In this document: piece by piece, positions 46,337-54,833 of the stretch | How the letters are laid out: the number at the start of each line of letters is the position of its first letter | Position numbering within the stretch: the stretch's first letter is position 1 | Source of the DNA: Arthrobacter gallicola | GTDB taxonomy: Bacteria; Actinomycetota; Actinomycetes; Actinomycetales; Micrococcaceae | Direction of reading: 5' to 3' | Length of the DNA: 64,000 bases | NCBI RefSeq assembly: GCF_014836775.1 | Contig: NZ_JACSQD010000001.1 | Location: forward strand, 293,038 to 357,037 | Notes under the pieces: model-generated | Databases searched by the model: none | Seen by the model: the letters and a program-made list of their open reading frames with translations, nothing else | Told to the model about the DNA's origin: nothing | Program-made: the position numbers and the translations under genes

Positions 46337-46705
46337 TCATGGGGAGCTTTGGGCGTCCTTTCCGTCGGTCAGAGCGCAATTCGAACCATCCACGATGAGC
46401 CCCATGGCAGGTTGATCCGGAGTGAGTTCAGCCTCGACCGTGCACAGAGGGTCCGCGCTGATGGACACCCACCCCAATGGGATATCTGCGCGTGAGAGGC
46501 TTTCGCCAGCACGCATAGCCGCTGAGAAAATCAGTGCGCCGTCCGGCCCGACGACGCGGACCTCATACTTGCCGCCCTGCACGGCGGGCACAATGGGTCG
46601 AATCTCGACAGCGACGCTTCCGGGTTCGAGCCCAGGTGCGCAGCCACTCAAGAAGCCGGTAGCTACGAGTGCGACTAAGCAGGCTGCTAAGCGTTTAGTC
46701 TCCAT
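46337..46705 (-). CDS. Small lipoprotein of unknown function
   Basis: 122 residues. METKRLAACLVALVATGFLSGC is a clear lipoprotein signal with the lipobox LSGC and acylated C22. The mature part (SVAVEIRPIVPAVQGGKYEV, then DGALIFSAAMRAGESL) looks like a small beta-sandwich. ATG 46705 is preceded by GTGAGG; the longer open frame upstream has no ribosome site. Second of three lipoproteins in the same orientation. Confidence 0.78.
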   Translation of the reverse strand: METKRLAACLVALVATGFLSGCAPGLEPGSVAVEIRPIVPAVQGGKYEVRVVGPDGALIFSAAMRAGESLSRADIPLGWVSISADPLCTVEAELTPDQPAMGLIVDGSNCALTDGKDAQSSP

Positions 46706-46793
46706 TGCCTCACTTTCCAGTAGTTGCTGCAGCGCTGGGCCGGAGCGCGCGCTGCGTGTATCGATGAGTCTGCCTGCAGCTAATGGCGCCGGG

Positions 46794-47207
46794 TCAGCTG
46801 CAGTCCGAGTCGGAGTAGACCTCAATAAGGCGGGTCGGAGCGTCCGGGTAGCCGGCGGCGTCCAGTTCAGACCGCACGTCCGCCCGGACTGCTTCAACGT
46901 AGGCGTAGCTTTCTAACCGGTGGTTAGGGATTTCCTTGTCGCCCGACTGGGACTCCAAGATGGTGGCTTTCCATTCCTCCAGCTCGGCCGGGGATACAAC
47001 GGAATTGGTGAGGGCGTGGCTGGCCACGGAGGATGCCTCATCTGGCACTTCGTCGGCAAGCGGTTCGAGCCACCATCGAGCTGAACACTCGCGGCCTTGG
47101 ACGGTGAAGTTCTCCTCCCGGTCGGGTGCGCCGTAAGCGGCTCCACAGGCTGACACCAGGAACATAACCGAGCAGGCCGCGATCCACCTCAACGCTAATT
47201 TCCCCAT
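46794..47207 (-). CDS. Small lipoprotein of unknown function
   Basis: 137 residues. MGKLALRWIAACSVMFLVSAC is a lipoprotein signal, with C21 in the lipobox VSAC. The mature part is acidic (LEEWKATILESQSGDKEIP) and contains two further cysteines, one in RECSARWW and one at the very end (SDSDCS), which could form a disulphide. Not recognised. First of the three lipoproteins in transcriptional order. Confidence 0.75.
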   Translation of the reverse strand: MGKLALRWIAACSVMFLVSACGAAYGAPDREENFTVQGRECSARWWLEPLADEVPDEASSVASHALTNSVVSPAELEEWKATILESQSGDKEIPNHRLESYAYVEAVRADVRSELDAAGYPDAPTRLIEVYSDSDCS

Positions 47208-47601
47208 GCGGTGACTGTACCCGCACTGTTCTTATGAAACAGTGATAATCGCGGTACCACCCCTTCCAGGGGCGACCCAGCGGCACAACGACCACCGGCA
47301 GATACATACGGTCAAGTGTCCAAAACTACTTGGGTCTGCTTCGGGAGCTTTGAATCTATTGGTGGAAACGGAACCTGCATGTGAAGGTCGGGGTGGGTTT
47401 CGTCACCAGGAACTACTTGCATATCGAGTTTGAGTAGCTGAGCGATCGTTTTTGACCGATTATTGCGGGACGAAAAACACTTTAAGTAATGCTTATTTGT
47501 TCCTTGACAAAGCAGTTGCCGCACGGAAGTGTCAGGCGCATCGTATTGTCAATTGTTCTCCGATTTTGGGGGTCAGTGGAACCGGTTCGGAAGGACTACA
47601 C
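47208..47601. other. AT-rich intergenic stretch of about 390 bases
   Basis: No gene seen. Contains a perfect inverted repeat CACTGTT/AACAGTG (47224-47230 with 47238-47244), directly upstream of the lipoprotein start at 47207, and a TTGACA box at 47504-47509 with no clear -10 partner. The 47440-47570 part is clearly richer in A+T than the flanking chromosome. Confidence 0.5.
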
Positions 47602-47799
47602 ATGTGGGGATCCAGCCATTGGATGCACTTCGGGCTTGGTGAGACCGTAGCCCGTCGAAGACAGAACACGGATTCGGACGGCGGCACTTATGCCACTGAA
47701 AAGCCCGATGATTGGAAAGCTGCGGACGGAATATTGCCATCGATACCCGAAAAACCGAAAGTGGAGGAAGAAAACAGCACTTCTCCAGGCAAGAAGTGA
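47602..47799 (+). CDS. Hypothetical 65-residue protein
   Basis: Reads MWGSSHWMHFGLGETVARRR and ends in a Lys/Glu/Pro/Ser-rich tail. GGAAGG is 8 bases upstream of the ATG. No membrane segment and no domain recognised. The aromatic N-terminus and polar tail are uncommon for a chance frame, but the gene lies in an AT-rich, gene-poor stretch, so support is moderate. Confidence 0.5.
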   Translation: MWGSSHWMHFGLGETVARRRQNTDSDGGTYATEKPDDWKAADGILPSIPEKPKVEEENSTSPGKK

Positions 47800-47859
47800 T
47801 GGCAATTTGATGTGCGGATCTCCCGTTTGAGAATGCGTGCACCCAGAACCGCAGGAAGG

Positions 47860-48141
47860 TCAGGAACCAGGCGTGGGGCCGCTTGGGTCGGCTCGGCCGC
47901 CGGGCTTTGAGGTCTTCCTGCGGCCGCGCGCCGAAAGGAAAGAAAAGGCCGTACTCAGAATGAAGAATTCGCTGACATAACCCATGGGGCTGGCGGGCAG
48001 GGGAGCGAACTGGTGGTAAAGCACCAGCGCCGAGACCATGAGGATGGCGGGCTGCGCACGGCGGATCCATTCGGCGGGGATTTCACGCGGCCAGGGATAA
48101 AAGCCTTCTTCGGCTGCAGCGTCGGCGCGGGAGGGCAACAT
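47860..48141 (-). CDS. Hypothetical small membrane protein
   Basis: 93 residues. A polar N-terminus with many acidic and basic residues precedes two hydrophobic segments (about 32-50 and 56-70) and a basic Gly/Pro-rich tail. Not recognised. It lies 61 bases from the ABC exporter on the same strand, downstream of it. Confidence 0.6.
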   Translation of the reverse strand: MLPSRADAAAEEGFYPWPREIPAEWIRRAQPAILMVSALVLYHQFAPLPASPMGYVSEFFILSTAFSFLSARGRRKTSKPGGRADPSGPTPGS

Positions 48142-48202
48142 GTACCCATCCTGCCAGAACCCTCAGCAGAAGTGTGGCGGCACAGCGGGGCCGCCTCCCG
48201 TG

Positions 48203-50101
48203 TCAGCGTCGGCTGCCGGTTTCGGCACCGGTGTGCGATGCCAGCCGGGCGAAAGGACCGTTCCCGCTTCGAAGCTCTGCCGGTGTGCCTCGCTCGACGA
48301 TGCGTCCGCCGTCGAGCACCACCACCTGATCCGCGTTCTCCACGGTGGACAGCCGGTGCGCGATGGTCAGGGTGGTCCGCCCCGCGGAGAGCTGTTCCAG
48401 TGCCAGCTGCACCTGCGCCTCGGTGGTGTTGTCCAGGGCGGAGGTGGCCTCGTCCAGGACCAGCACCGGCGGGTTCCGCAGGATGGTCCGGGCGATCGCC
48501 AGCCGCTGCTGCTCACCGCCAGAGAAGCGGTGCCCGCGCGCACCAACCAGCGTGTCCAGACCCTCGGGCAGGGCGCCGATGGTGCCGGCGATCTGCGCGG
48601 CGGACAGTGCGTCCCAAAGCTCGGTATCGGATGCTTCCGGTGCAGCCAGCAGCAGGTTCTCGCGGACCGAGGCGTGGATCAGGTAAGTTTCCTGCGACAC
48701 AACCCCCACTATCCGGGCCAGATCCTCTGGGGACAGGTCCTTAACGTTGATGCCGTCAATCGTGATCCGGCCACCGGATGCTTCGTTCAGGCGCGGTACC
48801 AGTGAGGCCAGCGTGCTTTTGCCCGAGCCGGTGGGGCCGACGACGGCGGTGGTGGACCCGGCGGGCAGCGTCAGGGAGATGCCGTGCAGGACGTCAGTGC
48901 CGCCGTCGTAGGAAAAGCGGACGTCCTCGAACCGGACGTCACCGCGCAGCCGGGAAGCATCCAGCCGGACCGGATTGGCGGGCGCCTTAATCTGCGGATC
49001 CAGGTCCAGGTACTCGAAAATCCGGCTGAAGAACGCCAGGGCGGTGACCCACTGGACGCCGATGTCCAGGAGCCCCATCACCGGGCGGAAAATTGTGGCC
49101 TGCAGACCGGTGAACGCGACCAGGGTGCCGATCGTCATGCCGCCGCTGGTCGCAGGGAATCCGGCAGCCAGGTAAATAACAGCCGGAATGGCCGCGAAAA
49201 CCACCTGCATGGTGGCCATCCGCCAGCGGCCGGCGAGCTGGCTGCGCAGCTCCAGGCCCACCAGGTTTTCCGACCGCGCGGTGAACCGCTCCGCGTCGCG
49301 CGGAATGGTGCCCAGCGTTTTGGCCAGGCGGATGCCGGAGACGGACAAGCCTTCCTCGACCTGGGTGTGGAGTGCCGCGAGCTCGCGCTGGCGTTCGTCG
49401 GTGACCGTGCGGCGGAGCTTCGCCACCTTGCGGGAAAGCCAGATTGCCGGTGGAAGGACCACCAGGGAGATCAAACTCAGTCCGGGGGACAACGCGGCCA
49501 TGGCGGCGGCGGTTGCGATCGTGGTGGTGAGGTTGGAGGCGACACCGGTCGCCGTCGTCGTCACTACCGACTGCATTCCGGAGATGTCGTGCGTCAGCCG
49601 GGACTGGACTTCGCCCCCGCGGGTGCGGGTGAAAAAGCCGAGGGACTGCGCCTGCAGGTGGGTGAAAAGCTGGACGCGGAGGGTGTGCATCACACGCTGA
49701 CCCATGGCTGTGGCCAGCCAGGTCTGGACAACGCCGATGGCGGAGGTGAGCGCGGCAACGCCGACCATCGAGGCGGTGAGTATCAGCAGCAGCGTGGTGT
49801 TTCCGTGCGGCAGCGCATCGTCAATCACGGCGCGGACCAGGAAAGGCTGGGCCAGGTTGATCACCGACGCTGCACTGATCAGCAGCACGACGACGGCGAT
49901 GGTCCGCTTGTGCGGGGCGAAGAGCCGGGCGATGCGGCGCAGGCTGACCGGATGGCGGCCCAGCTGTTTTTTGTCCGCGGGGTTCAGGCGGGCTGGACCG
50001 CGTCCGCCGCCACCGCCGGCCGGGCCGCCGCCTGGAACCGCTCCGGGTCCTTCGGGAATGCCGGTGCCCGGGCGTTCCCGGGTGGTGTTGTGAATGGCCA
50101 A
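48203..50101 (-). CDS. ABC exporter, fused permease and ATPase
   Basis: A 632-residue half-transporter. Six membrane segments (about residues 65-340) precede an ATPase domain with Walker A GPTGSGKST near 428, signature FSGGEQQR, Walker B VLVLDEATSALD and H-loop IAHRLS. The first ~40 residues are Gly/Pro-rich. AGGAGGAATC precedes the ATG at 50101. It probably works as a homodimer, exporting lipid or drug. No partner half-transporter lies beside it. Confidence 0.93.
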   Translation of the reverse strand: MAIHNTTRERPGTGIPEGPGAVPGGGPAGGGGGRGPARLNPADKKQLGRHPVSLRRIARLFAPHKRTIAVVVLLISAASVINLAQPFLVRAVIDDALPHGNTTLLLILTASMVGVAALTSAIGVVQTWLATAMGQRVMHTLRVQLFTHLQAQSLGFFTRTRGGEVQSRLTHDISGMQSVVTTTATGVASNLTTTIATAAAMAALSPGLSLISLVVLPPAIWLSRKVAKLRRTVTDERQRELAALHTQVEEGLSVSGIRLAKTLGTIPRDAERFTARSENLVGLELRSQLAGRWRMATMQVVFAAIPAVIYLAAGFPATSGGMTIGTLVAFTGLQATIFRPVMGLLDIGVQWVTALAFFSRIFEYLDLDPQIKAPANPVRLDASRLRGDVRFEDVRFSYDGGTDVLHGISLTLPAGSTTAVVGPTGSGKSTLASLVPRLNEASGGRITIDGINVKDLSPEDLARIVGVVSQETYLIHASVRENLLLAAPEASDTELWDALSAAQIAGTIGALPEGLDTLVGARGHRFSGGEQQRLAIARTILRNPPVLVLDEATSALDNTTEAQVQLALEQLSAGRTTLTIAHRLSTVENADQVVVLDGGRIVERGTPAELRSGNGPFARLASHTGAETGSRR

Positions 50102-50236
50102 AGATTCCTCCTCATGAATCCGGGTTTGCGCAGCAGTGCTTCGCGCCGGATATGAAGAGGTTACCTCATTATGTGGTTGCCGTGAACCATGCTCCTGTTT
50201 CCCCAGCCCGCTAATGTCAGCGGGCGGTCCGCCGTC

Positions 50237-50572
50237 TCAGGGGGAACCACCACCGGGATGCTGCCTGGACCGGCGCAGGTGTGCCTCGTACTCCCTGCGC
50301 CGGTCTTCAAGCTCCCGCTGGTACGCCTCCTGCTCCCAGCGCTTTTCCACTTCCGCACTGCGTTTTTCCGCGAGCCGCTGTGGCGACTGGCCCTGAGCGC
50401 GATGAATATAGGCAAAACCCAGAAGCGCTGTTCCGGACAACAGCAGAAGCAGGGAGACAGGCAACGGTGCATCGCCCTTGACCAGCCGCAGGATGCCCAT
50501 GCCGATGAGCCATCCGGTCAGCGAGCCAACCATGCCCCAGGCCCACCGGGGAAGCTTGACGAATTCTCTCAT
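50237..50572 (-). CDS. Hypothetical membrane protein with charged coiled tail
   Basis: 111 residues. Two membrane segments (about residues 10-31 and 37-58) and a C-terminal strongly charged helix (RLAEKRSAEVEKRWEQEAY). Not recognised. ATG 50572 follows AGGAGAAAGG. 135 bases upstream of the ABC gene, same direction. Confidence 0.68.
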   Translation of the reverse strand: MREFVKLPRWAWGMVGSLTGWLIGMGILRLVKGDAPLPVSLLLLLSGTALLGFAYIHRAQGQSPQRLAEKRSAEVEKRWEQEAYQRELEDRRREYEAHLRRSRQHPGGGSP

Positions 50573-50862
50573 CCTTTCTCCTGTCGGTATTGGGGCGCTG
50601 CCACCTCCGGCCGAAGCCATCGGTTCTCCACCGCTGGACCGCGTTGTACGGTCCTGCTGGATGCCGCGGTGGCGTTGAGTGTACGCGTCCCATATCGGGT
50701 TGCGCCCAAGAGCTGCCTCCGCCCTTTGCCGCCCTGCGCCGCCCTGCGCCGCCAGGGTCCCCGGGGTGCCCCACCTGGGTGCCCCGCGAATTGGAGGCCC
50801 GTGAAACGCCCGGGCACAATGGACAGGAAACTGACGGTTGAACCAGCGAGGAGATGCATAAG

Positions 50863-52264
50863 GTGTCGGTGCCGGGAAGTATGCGGGATCCGTCGACGGT
50901 CCGTAAGCCGGGTGGAACTGCTGGGAGCCGCCCCCGTCCCCGCTTCCGGTTCAACCGGGAGTCGCTGCGGGCGTCGCTGTGGTTCTGGCCGGTCCTCGCG
51001 TGCCTGGGCGCACTCCTGCTGACCCTGCTGCTCCTCCCGGTGCGGCCGGACGGCGGTCCGGGTTCCGCGGACTGGCTGTGGCCGGCCGGCGTGGACGCCG
51101 CAGCCACGCTGCTCCAAGCGGTGGCCACCAGCGTTATGACGGCCGCCACGGTGACGTTCTCCCTGACAGTGGTCGCCCTGCAGCTGGCATCCCAGCAGTT
51201 CTCGCCCCGGCTGCTGCGAGAATTTGCCCGGGATCCGCTGACCCAGGTGGTTTTGGCGGTACTGCTGGCAACGTTCGTGGTGAGCATTACGGGCCTGCGC
51301 GGTATGGATCCGGAACGCCCGGTGCCGGTGCTGGTGGTGGCCCTGGTGTATGTGCTGGGCATCGGCTGCGCTGCTGTGCTGCTCCTGTTCATCGGGCACA
51401 TCACCCGTTCCCTGCGGGTGGACACCATGATGCTGACCGTTCACCAGACCTGCCTCGCCGTACTTGACGACACCTATCCGGCGTCGGAACAGGGCGAAGT
51501 CCAAACTTTCCCCGAGGCCGCCGGCGGAACTCTCGTTCCGGCTGTCCGCAGCGGGATCGTCCAGGCGGTCCACTGGCAGCCCCTGATGAGAATCCTTGAG
51601 GAACAGCGCCTGGTCCTGCGGATGCAGGTGCAGCCGGGCGACCATGTGACGGTCGGGACGCCCGTGGCCACGGTCTGGCACGACGACGGCGGCGGTGCGG
51701 TTGACCTGGCCGGGCTGCGGCAGTGCCTGGTGGACGCTTTGGAGATCGGCTACGAACGCACCCCGGAACAGGACGCTGCCCTCGGACTGCACCAGCTGAC
51801 GGATATAGCCGTCAAGGCGACCTCATGGAGCATCAACGATCCGATCACTGCCGCGCATGCCATGGGCTACTGTGCCGACCTGCTGGTCGATATCCAGCGC
51901 CGCAGGCTGGGGCCGGAAGGCCATGCTGATTCCACAGGGACCGTGCGGCTGGTTACCGTGGGCCGGTTACCGGTACTTCCTGGACCTGGTCTGCGGGCCG
52001 GTCCGCAGGTTTGCGAACTCCGAGCCGATTGTCCTGACCGCGATTCTGCGGCTCCTGCGGGACTGCGCTGCGAACGCCGTTAACGAGGACCAGCGGAACG
52101 AGATCCGCCGCCAGGCAGAGCTGGTCCTGGAGACCATGGCGGATGGCCTGATCGGGGCGGATGAGCTCGAAATCCGGGACATGGCCAGGCGGGTCCACGC
52201 GGCCGCCGCCGGAAATATCGAGGAGGCCTTCGCGGACCGGGCAGGGGAGACCCGCTCGGTTTAA
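50863..52264 (+). pseudogene. DUF2254 membrane protein gene with a +1 frameshift
   Basis: The first frame reads normally for DUF2254: four membrane segments, TFSLTVVALQLASQQFSPR near residue 105, and so on to about 51960. After that it turns to Pro/Gly/Arg gibberish and stops at 52083. The expected continuation (YRYFLDLVCGPVRRFANSE, then LRLLRDCAANAV) is in the next frame, from about 51962 to 52264. An extra G in the GGG at 51960-51962 would explain it. GTG 50863 is chosen from the AGGAG 9 bases upstream. It could be an inactivated gene or a sequencing slip. Family function unknown. Confidence 0.85.
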
Positions 52265-52336
52265 TGGCGGACCGCAGCCCCGCACGGTGCTGTGGTTACC
52301 TCACAGTGTGGCCGGGGCGCAGCTAGACTGGGTGGC

Positions 52337-52831
52337 ATGCCGCACCCAGAAGCTGACTCCGCCGCGCTTGGCGACCTCATGCACGCAGCGTTCCGCGGCC
52401 TGCGCGGCCGTTGGCTGACGCAGCTGGCACCGTTCGACCTGACACCGCACCAGTACCGCGCGCTCAACGCCGTCGCACGCAACCCCGACAGTGGAGGCAT
52501 GCGGCTCAAGGAACTGGCCGAGCAACTGCGGATCGCCCCGCGGTCAGCAACTGAGGTTGTTGACCAGCTCGAGGGCAAGGGTCTGCTGGCCCGCGGACCG
52601 GATCCCTCCGACCGGCGGGCGACGCTCATCTCCCTGACCGCCGAAGGGGCGGCCATGCGTGACGGTGTCCGCAAGGACCGTGCCCGGGAAGCTGACGAGT
52701 ACTTTGCCGCCTTGTCTGCCGGGGACCGGGCAGAGCTGGCCCGGATCCTGGGCCTGTTGGCGAAGGACGCTCCGGCATGGCACCACCGGCACGGCCGCGG
52801 GGACCGGGCAGAGTCTCAGCCCCGCAGATAG
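52337..52831 (+). CDS. MarR-family transcriptional regulator
   Basis: 164 residues. The winged helix (about residues 30-100) contains TPHQYRALNAVARNP, MRLKELAEQLRIAPRSATEVVDQLEGKGL and the wing PSDRRATLISLT. The ATG at 52337 lies just after a TAGACT -10-like box, so the transcript may have almost no leader. It is cotranscribed with none of its neighbours in an obvious way; possible targets are the DUF2254 gene and the N-demethylase operon that converges on it. Confidence 0.9.
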   Translation: MPHPEADSAALGDLMHAAFRGLRGRWLTQLAPFDLTPHQYRALNAVARNPDSGGMRLKELAEQLRIAPRSATEVVDQLEGKGLLARGPDPSDRRATLISLTAEGAAMRDGVRKDRAREADEYFAALSAGDRAELARILGLLAKDAPAWHHRHGRGDRAESQPRR

Positions 52832-52854
52832 TTCTCCCGGCACAGGCGCAGCCC

Positions 52855-53856
52855 TTAGTCTTTGCCCGACCCCAGCAGCCAGTCGGCGGCGGGTCCGCGG
52901 ATGCGGGCAAGCCCCTTGTACTCGACCAGATCCTCCGGCAGGCCGCGCAGCACCTCGCCGAACCGCGCGCGCCACACAGGGACCAGGGCCATGTCCCGCA
53001 GCGACAGCAAATGCGTGCGGATCAGGAACAGCAGGGCACCGGTGCTGGGCACCTTGATCAGGTGCTGGACCTCCACCCGCAGGTGCAGCCGGTCCGGCAG
53101 GGCCGGATCCTCCGCGATTGACGCCCGGTGCGGCCCCCACTCGGGATAGGTCTCAGTGGAGATATCCAGGCGCCGGTCCACCGAAACACTCCAATTGGTC
53201 CGCCGGTAGGGCTCACCGGGCTGGAGGCCGATCAGGAACTTTTCCGCCCGCTCGATGACGCCCAGGTCCGCCACCCGGGGCACGGGTGCATGGATCTCGC
53301 TGAAGGGGAGACCGACGTCGAACCGCAGGGACCAGTTGGAAGCAAACGTCACCACTCCGGCATCCAGCCAGAGCGCCCCCTCCCGGTGGTGCAGCAAGGC
53401 AAAGTCCTCCTGCATCTGGCTGGAGAGGAACCTCAGCGGGCAGCCGGGCACCGTGGTGTCGTCTCCGTAGGTGAAGAAAAGGCCGGTACCGGTGAGTTGA
53501 TTGGTCCAGCGGCACCTGGTTCCGCTGCGCTCATACCGCATTGAATCCGGATAGGTGCCGGCCAGCTCGGTGAGGACAATGTTCAGGGCGCCCCACACAC
53601 TGGGACGCAGGTGCGGGGTTTCGGCGGCGCGGCTCGGATCACGTGCCAGGATGCTCCGGCGCACGGAGAGGTCCTGTGAGTAATCGTTGTCCACCTCCAC
53701 GATCCGCCCGCCCCATCCGCCGGCAGCTGTAGGCCTGTACCGGCCTGCCGGCTCCACATTGACGCTGTACATGTACTGCCCGTGCGGGAAGGGGAAGGGG
53801 AACCGGCGCACGTGTGCGGGAAGGCCGGGAGTGGGCTCCGCGCCGCCGTCGCGCAT
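52855..53856 (-). CDS. Heme-dependent oxidative N-demethylase-like protein (DUF3445)
   Basis: About 333 residues, matching DUF3445/HODM: PFPHGQYMYSVNVEP near 24, YERSGTRCRWTNQLTGTGLF and RTNWSVSVDRRLDI. Family members bind heme and oxidise secondary amines such as dimethylamine. The start may be GTG 53859 (4-base overlap with the reductase gene) or ATG 53856 (one-base overlap). Third gene of a three-gene operon with reductase and DmmA-like protein. Confidence 0.88.
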   Translation of the reverse strand: MRDGGAEPTPGLPAHVRRFPFPFPHGQYMYSVNVEPAGRYRPTAAGGWGGRIVEVDNDYSQDLSVRRSILARDPSRAAETPHLRPSVWGALNIVLTELAGTYPDSMRYERSGTRCRWTNQLTGTGLFFTYGDDTTVPGCPLRFLSSQMQEDFALLHHREGALWLDAGVVTFASNWSLRFDVGLPFSEIHAPVPRVADLGVIERAEKFLIGLQPGEPYRRTNWSVSVDRRLDISTETYPEWGPHRASIAEDPALPDRLHLRVEVQHLIKVPSTGALLFLIRTHLLSLRDMALVPVWRARFGEVLRGLPEDLVEYKGLARIRGPAADWLLGSGKD

Positions 53857-54833
53857 CACAGGTCCACACCGATCCGTTCACCGGCAGCCCGGGAAACGCA
53901 GGGCATGATCACGGTATTGCTGCTTCTGGCAGCAGCCGGCAGATAGCTGTCGCGGTGCACCGGAACCCCGGATGTCACGGTGAGCCGGCACTCGCCGCAT
54001 ACGCCCTGCCGGCACAGGTTGGGGATCTGCAGGCCCGCATCCTCCAGTGCTTCGAGCAGTGAAATTCCGGCGGGCACGGGAACAGTCCGGCCGCTGCGTT
54101 CCAGATGGACGGTGAAGGGTTGTCCCGGGTCCAGGACAGCGTTATCAAACACCTCCCGGTGCAGCCGCTCCTCCGGCCAGCCGAATCCCCGGGCAGCGCC
54201 GATCACAGACTCGACGAAGCTGGTGCCGCCGCAGACATAGAGGTGGGTGCCCAGTGGCTGGTGTGTCAGCGCCTCGGAAAGCCGGCGGACAAACACCGGC
54301 CGGTCCGGGCACTCGATGAGCCTGCCGCCGCACAGCTCCCGCAGCTCCTGCACATGGGGTGCAATGCCGTGCCGGTAGGCGTAGAGCACCGAAAACGGCT
54401 GGCGCCACATTGCTGCAGCCCGGGCGTGGGACAGGACCGGGGTCACGCCGATGCCGCTGGCAATCAGCAGGTGCCGGGTGGCCGTGGTCTGCGGACTGAA
54501 TCCGTTGCGCGGGCGGGAGACCTGGACCCGGTCTCCGGGGCGCAGGCCGTGGAGAAAGCGGGAGCCGCCGCCGCCGTCGTGCAGGAGAACTGTGATCGTG
54601 TACGCGGACGGGACTGTTCCCGATCCGGTGAGCGAGTAGGCGTTCACCGTGGCGCCGCATTCGACCAGCAGGTGGCTTCCCGGGACGAACTCCGGCAGCG
54701 GCGAGCCGTCCGGGCTGGCCAGGGCCAGGGACCGCACTCCGGGTGCTTCGTCGCGGGTGGACTGGACCACCAGGGAGAAGCCCTGCCGCAGGGGGAGCGG
54801 GCGCCGGTAACCCGCCGCAGCAGCGTGATTCAC
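53856..54833 (-). CDS. PDR/VanB-type ferredoxin-NAD(P)H oxidoreductase (DmmB/C-like)
   Basis: 325 residues. FAD-binding AYSLTG, NAD-binding LIASGIGVTPVLSHARA and a C-terminal 2Fe-2S domain with CRQGVCGEC and a distal Cys. Delivers electrons to the heme subunit. GTG 54833 is chosen for the AGGAGG 7 bases upstream and the 4-base GTGA overlap with the DmmA-like gene; much longer open frame upstream is only the antisense of that gene. In this position it matches the reductase of the dmm (dimethylamine monooxygenase) system. Confidence 0.88.
   Translation of the reverse strand: MNHAAAAGYRRPLPLRQGFSLVVQSTRDEAPGVRSLALASPDGSPLPEFVPGSHLLVECGATVNAYSLTGSGTVPSAYTITVLLHDGGGGSRFLHGLRPGDRVQVSRPRNGFSPQTTATRHLLIASGIGVTPVLSHARAAAMWRQPFSVLYAYRHGIAPHVQELRELCGGRLIECPDRPVFVRRLSEALTHQPLGTHLYVCGGTSFVESVIGAARGFGWPEERLHREVFDNAVLDPGQPFTVHLERSGRTVPVPAGISLLEALEDAGLQIPNLCRQGVCGECRLTVTSGVPVHRDSYLPAAARSSNTVIMPCVSRAAGERIGVDL

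Noticed and set aside
47504..47549. A sigma-70-type promoter from the TTGACA at 47504
   Set aside because: No -10 element at 16-18 bases; the nearest TATTGT is 34 bases away.
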